Shown one piece after another: positions 16,072-26,300 of a stretch of DNA of 64,000 nucleotides. Under the pieces are notes generated by a model. The model was given only the letters and a program-made list of their open reading frames with translations, was not told where the DNA came from and made no database searches. The position numbers and the translations under genes were made by a program. Positions within the stretch are counted from its first letter, which is position 1. Every line of letters begins with the position of its first letter. The stretch is from Alphaproteobacteria bacterium (GTDB taxonomy: Bacteria > Pseudomonadota > Alphaproteobacteria > UBA8366 > Aestuariispiraceae), in the NCBI GenBank assembly GCA_024743195.1, contig JANSXE010000003.1, forward strand, positions 372,001 through 436,000, in the 5' to 3' direction.

Positions 16072-17367
16072 ATGGAATGGGGGCAAAGCGCCGCCGGTTT
16101 GGCGGCGTTCGCGGGGTGCGCCTGGGCCTGGGGCGCGGCCGGCGGGGCGCAGGCCGATCGACGGGTCTGGCGCCTGGCCGCAGGGGCGCTTGCTCTGCAG
16201 GTCGGGCTGGCCGCCCTGTTCGTGCACGCGCCGGGGGCGGCGGCCGTCTTTGCAACGCTGAACGGCGCGGTGGAGGCGCTGCAGGAGGCGACACGGGCCG
16301 GGACGTCGCTCGTGTTCGGCTACTTGGGAGGCGGCGCCTTGCCATTTGCGCCGGACGGCCCGGGCGCGCCCTTCGTGCTGGCCTTCCAGGCGTTGCCGCT
16401 GGTCCTGGTGGTGAGTGCGCTCGGCGCGTTGCTGTTCCATTGGGGCGTCATGCAGCGCATCGTCGGCGCCTTCGCCTGGGCGCTTCGGCGAAGCCTCGGG
16501 GTGCGCGGTCCGCTCGGCGTGGGGGCGGCCGCCAATATTTTCGTGGGCATGGTGGAAGCGCCGGTTCTGATCCGACCCTATGTCGCCCGACTGTCGCGCA
16601 GCGATCTGTTCGCGCTCATGGTCTGCGGCATGGCGACGATCGCCGGCACCGTCCTGGCGCTCTACGCCCAATTCCTGCAGGGCGTGGTGGAGAATCCGGC
16701 CGGCCACCTGATCGCGGCCTCGGTGATCAGCGTACCGGCGGCGCTGCTCGTCGCGCGTCTGATGATCCCGCCGGGCGCGGACGATCCCGCAGTCGACGCG
16801 GTCGCTCGGGGGCAGGAGGGGGCGACGGCGCCCGACGCGCAGATCTCCGGTCGCGGGGGCGGGTCGATGAAGGCGCTGACCGAGGGGACGCTCGCGGGTT
16901 TGGAGCTTCTGCTGTCGATCGCCGCCATGTTGATCGTGCTGGTCGCCTTGGTCGCGCTCGTGAACATGGCGCTTGGGCTGGGCCCGGAGGTCGGCGGGGC
17001 GCCGTTGACGCTGGAGCGGGTCTTCGGCTGGATCCTGGCGCCCTTCACCTACCTGGTCGGCGTGCCCTGGGCGGAGGCGCAGACGGCCGGGTCCCTGATG
17101 GGGCAGAAGACCGTTTTGAACGAGTTGATCGCCTTCTCCGCCATGGCCGGTCTGCCCGAGGGGGCGCTCTCGGAGCGCAGCCGGCTGCTGATGACCTACG
17201 CGCTATGCGGGTTCGCCAATCCGGGCAGCGTCGGGATCATGATCGGCGGTCTGTCGGCCATGGCGCCCGACAGGGCGGGCGAGATCGCGGCGCTCGCTTG
17301 GCCGGCGTTGGTCGGGGGAACGCTGGCCACCCTGATGACGGCGGCTGCGGTCGGTGTAGTCCTATAG
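16072..17367 (+). CDS. concentrative nucleoside transporter (CNT/NupC family)
   Basis: The 431-residue polytopic membrane protein carries the CNT motifs FGYLGGG, NIFVGMVEAPVLIRPYVARLSRSD (split here: GMVEAP then LIRPY) and, near the C-terminus, MTYALCGFANPGSVGIMIGGL. The glutamate of EAP and the NPGSVGI loop belong to the nucleoside-binding hairpins of the family. It imports nucleosides with Na+ or H+. About 27 residues around 235-262 are polar and variable, a cytoplasmic loop. The gene stands alone, with GAGG upstream of the ATG. Confidence 0.9.
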   Translation: MEWGQSAAGLAAFAGCAWAWGAAGGAQADRRVWRLAAGALALQVGLAALFVHAPGAAAVFATLNGAVEALQEATRAGTSLVFGYLGGGALPFAPDGPGAPFVLAFQALPLVLVVSALGALLFHWGVMQRIVGAFAWALRRSLGVRGPLGVGAAANIFVGMVEAPVLIRPYVARLSRSDLFALMVCGMATIAGTVLALYAQFLQGVVENPAGHLIAASVISVPAALLVARLMIPPGADDPAVDAVARGQEGATAPDAQISGRGGGSMKALTEGTLAGLELLLSIAAMLIVLVALVALVNMALGLGPEVGGAPLTLERVFGWILAPFTYLVGVPWAEAQTAGSLMGQKTVLNELIAFSAMAGLPEGALSERSRLLMTYALCGFANPGSVGIMIGGLSAMAPDRAGEIAALAWPALVGGTLATLMTAAAVGVVL

Positions 17368-17381
17368 GTCGAGCGCTTTGT

Positions 17382-18854
17382 TCAATCCGTGAACAGTCCG
17401 GGAAACACGGCGGGGCCGCCGATGCAGATGCGGGCGACCTCGCGCAACTGCATGGCCGTCGACACGTCGTCGACGCCGTTGACATAAAGGGCGACGTCGC
17501 GGCGCGCGCAGAGCTGCGCGATCTGGCGGAAGCTTTCCGCAACCGCGGCCGGGTCCGGACCGAAGCGATCGCGCGGCACCCGAATGAACTCGACATTCCC
17601 GGTCTTGGAGATCAGCCGCTGGAGGGCGCTCGACTGCGCCAGGTCGACCCCGTCGACGATGGCCCGTTTCGCCTGATTGAAGACGGCCGCGAACTGCGCG
17701 CCGTCCTTGTCCGTCAGGGCGCGCGCGCCGGAGGCGAGCACCAGGACATTCGGCTTGAAGGCGTCCGCCGCGCCCCGTCCGAGACGGGCCAGCATGACCG
17801 CGTCCATTTCGACGCAGGCGGGCGCCCCTTGGGCCTCGGCGGCGCTTCCGGCGGCCTCGATGCGCCCGCGCAACAGGTCGAGGGCGATCCGATGCTCCTC
17901 CGCCGTGGGCCTTTCGCTCAAGGCGCTCAGCGGATTGTCGAAGGAGAGGAGGGCCAGGACCGGCTCGCCCGACGTCGTCGAATAGGCGACTTCGAGGCTG
18001 AAGGACTGGCTCGTCCGGCGCCTTTCGAGCGATTGGTCGAGCGCGGAACGGGCCTGCGCCGGCGACTGGACCTCGCCGGCCTGCAGACGGACATCGGCCA
18101 GCCGGGTGGCGGTGATCATTTTCTCGATCACGTCCAGCTTCTCCTGGACGTCGATGTCGGCGTCGGCGAGGTCGATCGCCGCGCGGTCGACCCCGTAATC
18201 GGGGCCCGCGGCTTCCGCGGCGCGCTGCGAGACGCTCTCTGCGTCGAACTCCGCGCCGTGCAGCACGGAGACCGTCTTTTCATCGACCCGGAAGGCGCGG
18301 CCGCGGCCCTCGGCGGCGAGCGCGACGCTGCTGGTCATGCGGTCGGCCGCCGCCAGAATGGCGTCGATGTCTCCGTCGTCGGCGTTCTCCGCGTCAAGCG
18401 AATAGACCGAGAGCGTCGGATCGTCATAGACGGCGTCGCGAAGGTCGCGCTCGACATCGGCCAGAATGTCGGCGACGTCTTCGACCGCGCCGGCCTCTTC
18501 GCCGGCGACGCCGCCGCCCTCATCATGCATCGCGAACAGCCGCACGACCCCGAGGCCGCCCTGCTTGGTCAGTTTGCTGAGGCGCACCCGGAAGGGGATC
18601 GAGCCGCCGACATGGTCGTTGAACCCCAGCCGGTCGTCATGACGGCCCCCGGTGCGCAGCACGCTCTCCACGGCGTCGGTCGCCAGCCACACATCCTCGT
18701 CGGAAACGAGGTCGTAGAGACTGATGCCCTCCACCGCCGACGAGGACAGCCCGAGCGTCCCGAACGTGTCGCCCTCGCAGCGCAGGATCAATCCGCTCGC
18801 ATCGACGTCGAGAAAGAAGCTCGCCCCGGCCTGTGCGTCGGCGGCCAGGCTCAT
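17382..18854 (-). CDS. uncharacterised protein with PAS-like N-terminus and degenerate EAL-like C-terminus
   Basis: The 490-residue cytosolic protein has an N-terminal region (about 10-112) that reads like a PAS fold (FFLDVDASGLILRC, GISLYDLV, PFRVRLSKL, GVVRLFAMHD). A polar, acidic middle (115-235) is followed by a long helical-looking region. The C-terminus, with VEFIRVPRDRFGPDPAA, FRQIAQLCARRDVALYVNGVDD and MQLREVARICIGGPAVF, matches the spacing of the last strands of an EAL phosphodiesterase domain, but the E-A-L triad and other catalytic residues are not visible. A catalytically dead sensor or effector is the best reading. The ATG overlaps the stop of the upstream gene at 18851 (ATGA), so the two act together. 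Confidence 0.6.
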   Translation of the reverse strand: MSLAADAQAGASFFLDVDASGLILRCEGDTFGTLGLSSSAVEGISLYDLVSDEDVWLATDAVESVLRTGGRHDDRLGFNDHVGGSIPFRVRLSKLTKQGGLGVVRLFAMHDEGGGVAGEEAGAVEDVADILADVERDLRDAVYDDPTLSVYSLDAENADDGDIDAILAAADRMTSSVALAAEGRGRAFRVDEKTVSVLHGAEFDAESVSQRAAEAAGPDYGVDRAAIDLADADIDVQEKLDVIEKMITATRLADVRLQAGEVQSPAQARSALDQSLERRRTSQSFSLEVAYSTTSGEPVLALLSFDNPLSALSERPTAEEHRIALDLLRGRIEAAGSAAEAQGAPACVEMDAVMLARLGRGAADAFKPNVLVLASGARALTDKDGAQFAAVFNQAKRAIVDGVDLAQSSALQRLISKTGNVEFIRVPRDRFGPDPAAVAESFRQIAQLCARRDVALYVNGVDDVSTAMQLREVARICIGGPAVFPGLFTD

Positions 18855-20134
18855 GAGGCCGCCCTCTCCGCGGAGTAGTCCTGACCGTTGACCGCGATGA
18901 TGAAATCATAGAACGGCTCGAGATTGGCCGATTTCTGAAGCGGCTTGCGCCCGCCGGCGGTGAGTTCCTCCCAGGCGTTCGCCGTGTGCGCCAGGACCCC
19001 GATCGACAGGCCGACGGTGATGAAGCTCTGCGGCGCGTCGCGCAGGAACTGCTGGAAGCGGGCGGGGGAGTCCTCGTCGATCATGGCGTCGAAAGCCGCA
19101 TTATAGTCCTTCAGAATCTGCGTGATCTTAACATGGGTTGCGCGAATCAGCTTGCGCGCCTTGTCGCGGCGATAGGTGAAGCGATCCAGCGCGCTCGTCT
19201 CCATGCCGGCGGAGTCCTTCGGCATCGAGTCGCTCGACCCCAGCCAGCGATAGAAGCGCTTCAGCTTCTCCTCGTAGATCTGATATTGGTACTCGTAGTA
19301 GTTGATGCCCTTCCAGGCGAACAGGATGCGCGTGGTCTCCGCCTCGTCGAGCCGGAAACTGCGGATCAATTGCCGCGCCCCCTGGGTCGCTTCGCCGCGC
19401 CAGATGCTGTCGACGACGGCGGACGTCATGATGCGCCGCGCTTCGTCCTCTTCGCTTTCCGGGCCGTCGTCTGACATGTACTGCTGATAGACGTCGATGG
19501 CCGCCCCATGGTTCGCCTTGCTGACCAGCATCGAGATGCGGGTCATCACGGGCTTGCGAATCCGGGTCCAATCGGCTTCCGAAATCTCGAAATAGACTCC
19601 GTCGACGCCGCGATCCGCCTCCAGTTCGCGCCGGCGGGACAGCATCAGAAACGGATCGAAGGTGGGAAGGGAGGAGAGCACCTCCAGCACCTTGTGATCG
19701 TGCGGCGTGAAGCTCTCCCCCTGCTTTACGGCGCCGCGTTTGCTGAGCGTCTCGAAGATCTCCTTCGGGTCGGCGGACGTGGATTCGCCGCCTTCGAGAA
19801 TGTCTTCGTCATTGTAGGGGAAGAAGATCCGCGTGGTGACGCCGACATCGTCCGGATCCTCCTCCGACGCCGCGACTTCCTTGAAGAACACCCCGAGGTT
19901 GAGGGTTCCGAGATCGAACAGGCTGCGGGCGGCGGCTTGCGCAGGCGGGGCGTCCGACGTCGCCTCGCGCCGCGCATCCGCGTCCTGGGTCTGCAGATCG
20001 CGAAACGGCTGGCGGACGTCGAAACACAGGAAGCGTCCCGAACCGAGCAACATTCGTAGCGCGCGCCTGTTCAAACCGTCCCCCTGTTTCGCGGCCTTCC
20101 CAGAACCGCTTTTCGACCCGCCGTCGCCGACCAT
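18851..20134 (-). CDS. uncharacterised 427-residue protein coupled to the PAS/EAL-like gene
   Basis: I do not recognise this protein. It has no signal peptide or membrane segment. A Ser/Gly/Lys-rich start (1-20) is followed by RMLLGSGRFLCFDVRQPFRDLQ, a low-complexity Ala-rich linker near 50-70, and then a mixed domain with FFPYNDED, SFTPHDHKVLEVLSSLPTFDPFLML and DWTRIRKPVMTRISMLVSK. The C-terminal half is strongly helical (YYEYQYQIYEEKLKRFYRWL, and RDKARKLIRATHVKITQIL). It is the first gene of a two-gene unit, ending in a 4-base overlap with the PAS/EAL-like gene. The architecture suggests a partner or scaffold for that protein. Confidence 0.65.
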   Translation of the reverse strand: MVGDGGSKSGSGKAAKQGDGLNRRALRMLLGSGRFLCFDVRQPFRDLQTQDADARREATSDAPPAQAAARSLFDLGTLNLGVFFKEVAASEEDPDDVGVTTRIFFPYNDEDILEGGESTSADPKEIFETLSKRGAVKQGESFTPHDHKVLEVLSSLPTFDPFLMLSRRRELEADRGVDGVYFEISEADWTRIRKPVMTRISMLVSKANHGAAIDVYQQYMSDDGPESEEDEARRIMTSAVVDSIWRGEATQGARQLIRSFRLDEAETTRILFAWKGINYYEYQYQIYEEKLKRFYRWLGSSDSMPKDSAGMETSALDRFTYRRDKARKLIRATHVKITQILKDYNAAFDAMIDEDSPARFQQFLRDAPQSFITVGLSIGVLAHTANAWEELTAGGRKPLQKSANLEPFYDFIIAVNGQDYSAERAAS

Positions 20135-20277
20135 TCGTCGTTGCGTCGAGGTTACGCCACCTTAGCAGGAACGGAAAGTTCAGAAAGAAAGTTGCTCGTG
20201 GTCGTCGGCCTCGAGCCGGGCGCGCCGCGAGTCGGAGACGATCCCCCACACTGTGCCGTCGAGTCCTTAACGTGACG

Positions 20278-20490
20278 TTAACATTTCCCCTGGTGCGCGC
20301 CCGTTGCAACCAGTCGTTCCACTTTGATCCATTTCGCAGCGCCGTCGCGGTCGCCGAACGCTTTGCGCTCGTAGGCGAGCCGCCGGGCTTCAGCCGCCGC
20401 ATCGGGCCCGAAGGCGCGACGCAGCAACCGGGCCCAGGCGACCGTTTCCTCCTCATGAGACACTGCCTCTCGTCTCCCGGATCGTTCCAT
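20278..20490 (-). CDS. small conserved-looking hypothetical protein
   Basis: The ATG at 20490 gives 70 residues; a GTG at 20463 with GGGAG about ten bases upstream would give 61 and may be the true start. The sequence ARLLRRAFGPDAAAEARRLAYERK is followed by GDRDGAAKWIKVERLV, which recalls small alphaproteobacterial proteins of about 60-70 residues that end in a GD--GA--W--V pattern. No membrane segment is present. It lies alone between two minus-strand genes. Codon use is consistent with coding, but this remains a tentative call. Confidence 0.5.
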   Translation of the reverse strand: MERSGRREAVSHEEETVAWARLLRRAFGPDAAAEARRLAYERKAFGDRDGAAKWIKVERLVATGAHQGKC

Positions 20491-20583
20491 GCAGGCGGCC
20501 GCGGAATGATCGTTCCGGGAAAAACGTACTCGACGCGTCTCTTTGGTGAAGCTCTGGGCGTCTCTCAGGCTTGTCTGGCCGTC

Positions 20584-21612
20584 TCAGGCCGTGAGCGTGC
20601 GGAACCAGTCGGGAAGCGGGGAGGCGGCCCCGGTCGGGAGGTCGCCGGCATCGACGCGTCGCCGATAGTCGGCCGGACTTTCGCCAAAGCGTTGCTTGAA
20701 ACTGCGCGAGAAGTGCGCGGGGCTCTTGAAGCCGCACCGATAGGCGACTTCGCTCGCTCCGACGGGCCGGGGCGAACCCGCCGCCAGCATCGCGGCGGCG
20801 CGGCGCAGCCGCAGCCTGAAGAGCTCTTGCCGCACGCCGCCCTGCTGCTTGAACAGCCGATAGACCGCGGCGCGCGACAGCCCCGCGCTCCGTGCGATGC
20901 GCTCGGGCGTCAGGTCGGGGTCGTGGAGCTCCTGCTCCATGAACTGGCGCACCCGATAGAGCCTGGATTGGTCCAACGCGTCATTCGGCGCCGGGCGCTC
21001 GCCTTCTTCGTTCATGGCGGCGGCGCACAGATTGATCAGCGCGTCCGCCATCGCCGGCGCCGCCCGGCGGCTCAGCCGCGGCGCCCCGGCGCCGAGTCGC
21101 AGCATGGCGTCGCGCAGCACCTGGAAGGCGAACCCCTGCGGGTCGAGACGCCGGCCTTGCTGGCTGTCGGGCGCCCGCAATAGCGGCGCCAGTTTGCGGC
21201 GCGGCGCGATCAACGTCAGGTTCGTGTAGGTTTCGGACGTCTTGGCGTCGTGCGCGTCGGCGAGGTCGTAGAGCGCGATGTCGCCCGCAGTCAGCGCCAG
21301 TTCGGCGCGGCCGCGGCGATGACGCGTTGCGCCGTCGACATAGAGCTGAATCAGATAATGGTCCAAGCCGTCGCGCGCATAGCGGTCGGGCGCGCGGCGG
21401 AAGGTCTGGGCGTGGCTGTCGCACCGGACGAAGCCGACCCCGTCGATCAGGCAACTCTCAAGCCGGGTGTTCAAGGCCGAAGCGGGGAGGTGCGAGGGCC
21501 GGTCCAGGTCGAAATAGATGCTGATCGCCTCGCGCCAGCGCTCGAACCGGTCGGCCTCCGGCGCCGCGTCCGTCGTGAAGAGATCGCTTGGGATCGGATC
21601 GTCGATGGTCAT
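20584..21612 (-). CDS. AraC family transcriptional regulator
   Basis: The 342-residue protein has an N-terminal sensing region resembling the AraC-binding-like domain (residues 20-210; DRFERWREAISIYFDLD, FRRAPDRYARDGLDHYLIQLYVDG) and a C-terminal double helix-turn-helix (about 235-325) with LTPERIARSAGLSRAAVYRLF and the AraC signature VAYRCGFKSPAHFSRSFKQRFGESPADYRR. It lies 11 bp downstream of a Crp/Fnr gene and is probably co-transcribed with it. The target genes and ligand are not evident from the neighbourhood. Confidence 0.9.
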   Translation of the reverse strand: MTIDDPIPSDLFTTDAAPEADRFERWREAISIYFDLDRPSHLPASALNTRLESCLIDGVGFVRCDSHAQTFRRAPDRYARDGLDHYLIQLYVDGATRHRRGRAELALTAGDIALYDLADAHDAKTSETYTNLTLIAPRRKLAPLLRAPDSQQGRRLDPQGFAFQVLRDAMLRLGAGAPRLSRRAAPAMADALINLCAAAMNEEGERPAPNDALDQSRLYRVRQFMEQELHDPDLTPERIARSAGLSRAAVYRLFKQQGGVRQELFRLRLRRAAAMLAAGSPRPVGASEVAYRCGFKSPAHFSRSFKQRFGESPADYRRRVDAGDLPTGAASPLPDWFRTLTA

Positions 21613-21623
21613 CCGGCGGCCCC

Positions 21624-22322
21624 TCAGTCTCCGCGGAAATCCTCCACCATGTCCTGCAGCATGTCGAGATCGGAGATCTCAAGCACGGCGCCTTCGCGGC
21701 GCACCAACCCCTTGCGGGCGAGATCGCTCATGACGCGGGCCACGGTCTCGCGCGTGGTGCTGACGCGGCTGGCGATTTCGCCGTGGATCGGCACCGGGCT
21801 GATGCGCGCGCGCCCGTTCTCGCGCTCGCCCCCTTTGGCCAGACGCAGGATTTCCGCATAGACGCGGTTATTGGCCCCCAGGGTGCTCAGATCCATGATC
21901 CGCTCGACCGAGATGCGGATGATCCGGGCGAGCCGCTGCATCAGGCGCAGCGCGACGTCGGGATGCGCGGCGAGCACTTCCCGGAAGGTCGTGGGGCTCA
22001 AGCTCGCAACGGTGGTCGGCGCGATCGCCACGACGTTGGCGGAGCGCCGCTCGCCGTCCAGCGCGGCCAGTTCGCCGAAGATGCTGCCGGCCTGAATGTC
22101 GTCGAAGGACACTTCTCGGCCCGAGACGGAATAGTTCACGACCCGGACCGCGCCGCTGACGATGAAGAACACGTCCTTTGAGTCGTCCTCGAAGTCGATG
22201 ATCTGCTCGTGCGGCGCATAGCTCCGCCAGCGACAGCGCGCCTCGATCGCGTGCAACTCCCGCTCCGTCAATCCGCCGAAGATCGCGATCTCGGCGAGGG
22301 AGCGGTCCTCCTGCCCACCCAT
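21624..22322 (-). CDS. Crp/Fnr family transcriptional regulator
   Basis: The 232-residue protein has a cyclic-nucleotide-binding-like domain (about 15-130; FFIVSGAVRVVNYSVSGREVSF, IFGELAALDGERRSANVVA) and a winged helix-turn-helix (about 150-225; HGEIASRVSTTRETVARVMSDLARKGLV). The GELA..R.A pattern resembles cNMP-binding members. The Fnr-type N-terminal cysteine cluster is absent, so it is not an iron-sulfur oxygen sensor. AraC gene follows on the same strand. Confidence 0.9.
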   Translation of the reverse strand: MGGQEDRSLAEIAIFGGLTERELHAIEARCRWRSYAPHEQIIDFEDDSKDVFFIVSGAVRVVNYSVSGREVSFDDIQAGSIFGELAALDGERRSANVVAIAPTTVASLSPTTFREVLAAHPDVALRLMQRLARIIRISVERIMDLSTLGANNRVYAEILRLAKGGERENGRARISPVPIHGEIASRVSTTRETVARVMSDLARKGLVRREGAVLEISDLDMLQDMVEDFRGD

Positions 22323-22496
22323 ACTCAGGACCTCTTTCCCGTCCGTTCCCTCACTCTACCGGAAGGCCGACGGGGTGGCGAGCCGCTTATCGCCAGGCCC
22401 GCCCCCGCCGAGGAGCCTTCCCCCAAGTCTCCCCCTTCTCTATATAGAAGGCTTGGGCTTTCGCAGGTGCGAAAGGAAACGGGATCAAGGCGCGCG

Positions 22497-23309
22497 ATGC
22501 AGGGTCACGATCACGACGGCGACGACGGAGAGGACGGCGACGGCGGGCGGCACGGCAAGGGCCTGCTTGCGCGGCTGCGCGCCTATTTCCTGGCCGGCGT
22601 GCTGGTGACCGCCCCGATCGGGATCACCGCAGCGCTGGCCTGGTGGGTGGTCGAGGTCATCGATCGGCAGGTCGTGCCGTTGATCCCGGACCGCTACAAT
22701 CCGGACACCTATTTCCGGGAGTATCTGGGGGTCGAGATCGGCCTGCCGGGCCTTGGCGTTCTGGTCCTGCTGGTGACGATCACGCTGATCGGGTTTCTGA
22801 CCGCGGGGCTGGTCGGGCGCTGGGTTTTCGGCTTGGGCGAGAAGATGCTGGACCGGATGCCCGTCATCCGGAGCTTCTACAAGCTGACCAAGCAGATCTT
22901 CGAGACGGTGCTGCGCAATCAGTCCGACGCCTTTCGTCAGGCCGTGCTGGTCGAATATCCGCGCCGCGGCCTCTGGGCGGTGGCGTTCCTGACCGCGGGC
23001 ACCAAGGGCGAAATCCGCGCCAAGCTGAAGAAGGACCACGTCAACATCTTCCTGCCGACGACGCCGAACCCGACCTCGGGCTTCCTGCTGTTCGTGCCGT
23101 CCGAGGAGATCATCGTCCTCGACATGCCGGTGGAGGACGCCGTGAAACTCGTCATCTCGGCCGGCATCGTCACCCCGCCGCACGCGGACGATCTGGAGCC
23201 CACGCTCGACCTGCCGGAGCCGGATGAGGCGACGCAGCGCAAGCGCGCGCGCACCCGCGAGGAGATCAAACGCGCGCTCGCCCAGGGCAAGCCGCACGAG
23301 GACGCCTGA
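22497..23309 (+). CDS. DUF502 family inner-membrane protein
   Basis: The ATG at 22497 follows AAGG and gives 270 residues; the longer open frame upstream overlaps the divergent regulator. After an Asp/His/Gly-rich cytosolic start there are two transmembrane segments (about 29-50 and 80-105) and the DUF502 core: KMLDRMPVIRSFYKLTKQIFET, LVEYPRRGLWAVAFLT, and NIFLPTTPNPTSGFLLFVP. The C-terminus is charged. The family is widespread, of unknown function, and in many alphaproteobacteria sits beside recG, sdhE and mfd, as here. Confidence 0.88.
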   Translation: MQGHDHDGDDGEDGDGGRHGKGLLARLRAYFLAGVLVTAPIGITAALAWWVVEVIDRQVVPLIPDRYNPDTYFREYLGVEIGLPGLGVLVLLVTITLIGFLTAGLVGRWVFGLGEKMLDRMPVIRSFYKLTKQIFETVLRNQSDAFRQAVLVEYPRRGLWAVAFLTAGTKGEIRAKLKKDHVNIFLPTTPNPTSGFLLFVPSEEIIVLDMPVEDAVKLVISAGIVTPPHADDLEPTLDLPEPDEATQRKRARTREEIKRALAQGKPHEDA

Positions 23310-23321
23310 GAAACCGCCGCC

Positions 23322-26300
23322 TCAGGCGCGCTCCGCGATCTCCGCCAGCCGGGTCGCCAGGCTGCGTGCGCCGCGCAGGCGCTCTTTCTCCCCCGACCAA
23401 TCCCGCATCACGACCATCTTGTGGTCGGGCCGCAGCTTGGCCGTGCCGGCGAACTTCTGGATGAAGCCGATCAGGCCCTGCGGGTTCGGCACGCTGTTGT
23501 TGCGGAAGGTGACGAGCGCGCCCTTCGGGCCGGCGTCGATCTTCTCCACATGGGCGCGCTTGCAGGCCTGCTTGATGGCGACGACCTCCAGCAGGTTCTC
23601 CACCTCCTGGGGCAGGGGGCCGAAGCGGTCCGCCAGCTCTACCGCGAAGGCGTCGATCTCCTTCGCGTCGGCGAGTTGGGAGAGTCGCCGGTAGAGGCCG
23701 AGACGGACCGACAGGTCGGGCACGTAGCGCTCCGGGATCAGCACCGAAGCGCCGGTCGTGATCGCCGGCGACCAGGTCTCCTCCATCTGCTCGGCGACGG
23801 TCTCGTCGCGCGCGGCGGCGACCGCCTCCTCCAGCATGCGCTGATAGAGTTCGACGCCCACCTCGCGAACCTGGCCCGACTGTTCCTCGCCCAGCAGGTT
23901 TCCGGCGCCGCGGATGTCGAGATCGTGGCTCGCGAGCGTGAAGCCGGCGCCCAGCCCGTCCAGCGTCTGCATGACGTCGAGGCGCTTGCGCGCGGTCTCG
24001 CTCAACATCCGCCCAGGCGGCAGGGTCAGGTAGCAATAGGCGCGCTGCTTGCCGCGCCCGATCCGCCCGCGCAGCTGGTAGAGCTGGGCGAGGCCGAACA
24101 TGTCCGCGCGATGCACGATCATCGTGTTGGCGTTCGGGATGTCGAGGCCGCTCTCGACGATGTTGGTGGAGAGCAGCACGTCGTATTTGCCGTCGACGAA
24201 GTCGCTCATCACCGTCTCGAGCTCGGCCGCGCCCATGCGCCCGTGCGCCATGGCGACGGACGCGTCGGGGGCCAGCTCGCGCAGCCGCTCGCGGACCCGG
24301 TCCAGATCGGCGACCCGGGGGCAGACATAGAAGATCTGGCCGCCGCGGAAGCGCTCCCGCCGGATCGCCTCGCGCAGCACCATCGGGTCGTAGGGCAGCA
24401 CGAAGCTGCGCACCGCCAGCCGGTCCACCGGCGGGGTGGCGATGATCGACATTTCGCGCACGCCGGCCAGCGCCATCTGAAGCGTCCGCGGGATCGGGGT
24501 CGCGGTCAGCGTCAGCACGTGGATGTTGGCGCGAAGTTGCTTCAGGCGCTCCTTCTGGCCGACGCCGAAATGCTGCTCCTCGTCGACGATCATCAGCCCC
24601 AGATGATCGAAGCTCACCGACTTGGCCAGCACCGCATGGGTGCCGATCACGATGTCGAGCGTCCCGTCGGCCAGCGCCGCCTTCGTCTCCGCCGCCTGCT
24701 TCGGCGTCGCCAGGCGCGAAAGCTGGCCGATCTTCACCGGCAGCCCCTCGAAGCGTTGCATGAACAGCTTGTAGTGCTGGCGCGCCAACAGCGTCGTGGG
24801 CACCACGACCGCCACCTGGACGCCGTTCATCACGGCCAGATAGGCGGCGCGCAGCGCCACCTCCGTCTTGCCGAAGCCGACGTCGCCGCAGATCAGCCGG
24901 TCCATCGGCCGGCCGGACTGCAGATCCTCGGCCACATCCTCGATCGCGCGGGCCTGGTCCTCGGTCTCGGAATAGGGGAAGCGGGCGATGAACTCCTCAT
25001 AGGCGCCGTCGGTCGGGGCGAGGCGCTCGCCGTTCTTCAATTCTCGCTCGGCCGCCACCTTGAGGAGCTTGTCCGCCATCTCGCGGACCCGCTCCTTGAT
25101 CTTCGCCTTGCGCGCCTGCCAGGCGACGCCGCCCAGCCGGTCGAACTGCACCTCCGACTCCTCCGAGCCGTACTTGGTCAGCACCTCCAGATTCTCGACC
25201 GGCAGATAGAGCTTGTCGCCGCCGTGATAGATCAGCCGCAGGCAGTCGTGCGGGCCGCCGTCGACGGTCAGCGTCTCCAGACCGTCATAGCGGCCGATCC
25301 CATGGTCGATATGCACCACCACGTCGCCGATCTCGATGGCCGAGAGTTCGGAGATGAACTCCTCGCCGCGCCGGCGCCGGCGGGCCGGGCGAGCCATCCG
25401 CTCGCCCAGGATGTCGCTTTCGGTCAGGACCTGCAGCGCCGCCGTCTCAAAGCCGTGGTCGAGATTGAGGGTCGCGATCGCGGCCGTCCCGGCCGCCCGC
25501 TTCACGGCCTGACCCCAACGGGCGACGCTCGGCAGGTCGGTCAGGCCCGCTTCGCCGAGCAAGAGCTTCAGGCGCTCGCGCGAACCGTCGCTCGCCGCCG
25601 CGATCAGGCTCGGCTTCGCCGTCTCGCGATGCACGCGCTCCGCCACCGCCTCATAGAGATTGACGTGCGGGTCGGTGCGCGCCGCGGCGAAATCGATCAC
25701 CCGATGGCCGCCGAAATCGACGATCGGGCCCGTCTCCTCGCTGGCCGCCAGCTCCCCGTCGGCGGCGAAGGGCGTCAGGTGCAGGGCCGGCGCGGCGCTC
25801 AGCGACGCCCGCCACTCTTGATCGGTCAGGTACAGGCGGTCCGGCGGAACCGGTTTGTAAGGCGGCGGCGCGTCGGCGTCCTTGCGCCGGGCGTTGATCT
25901 CCAGATCGTCGAGGCGCGCCTGGTAGTGGTCGTGGATCAGGGCGAGGCGCTCATCCGCCGCCTCCTCCGCCTGGTGGTCCAGCAGCACGGGCGCGCCCGC
26001 GGGCAGATAGTCGAACAGGCTCTCCAGCCGCTCGTGGAACAAGGGCAGCCAATGCTCGACGCCGGGCGGGCGGCGGCCCTCGCTCACCGCCTCGAACAGC
26101 GGGTCGCCTTCGGTGGAGCCGCCGAAGAGCTGGCGATAGGCCTGGCGGAAGCGGTCGATGCTCTCGCTCTCCAGCATCACCTCGCTGACCGGTTTGAGGT
26201 TGAGCCCCGCCGCTTCGCCCGTGGTGCGCTGGCTCATCGCGTCGAAGCGCCGCACCGTCTCCAACTCGTCGCCGAAGAAGTCGAGGCGCAGCGGCTCCTC

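Noticed and set aside
16077-18878. A 933-codon plus-strand frame across the nucleoside transporter and the PAS/EAL-like gene
   Set aside because: It crosses a convergent gene boundary, has an Arg/Gly-rich composition and no recognisable motif.
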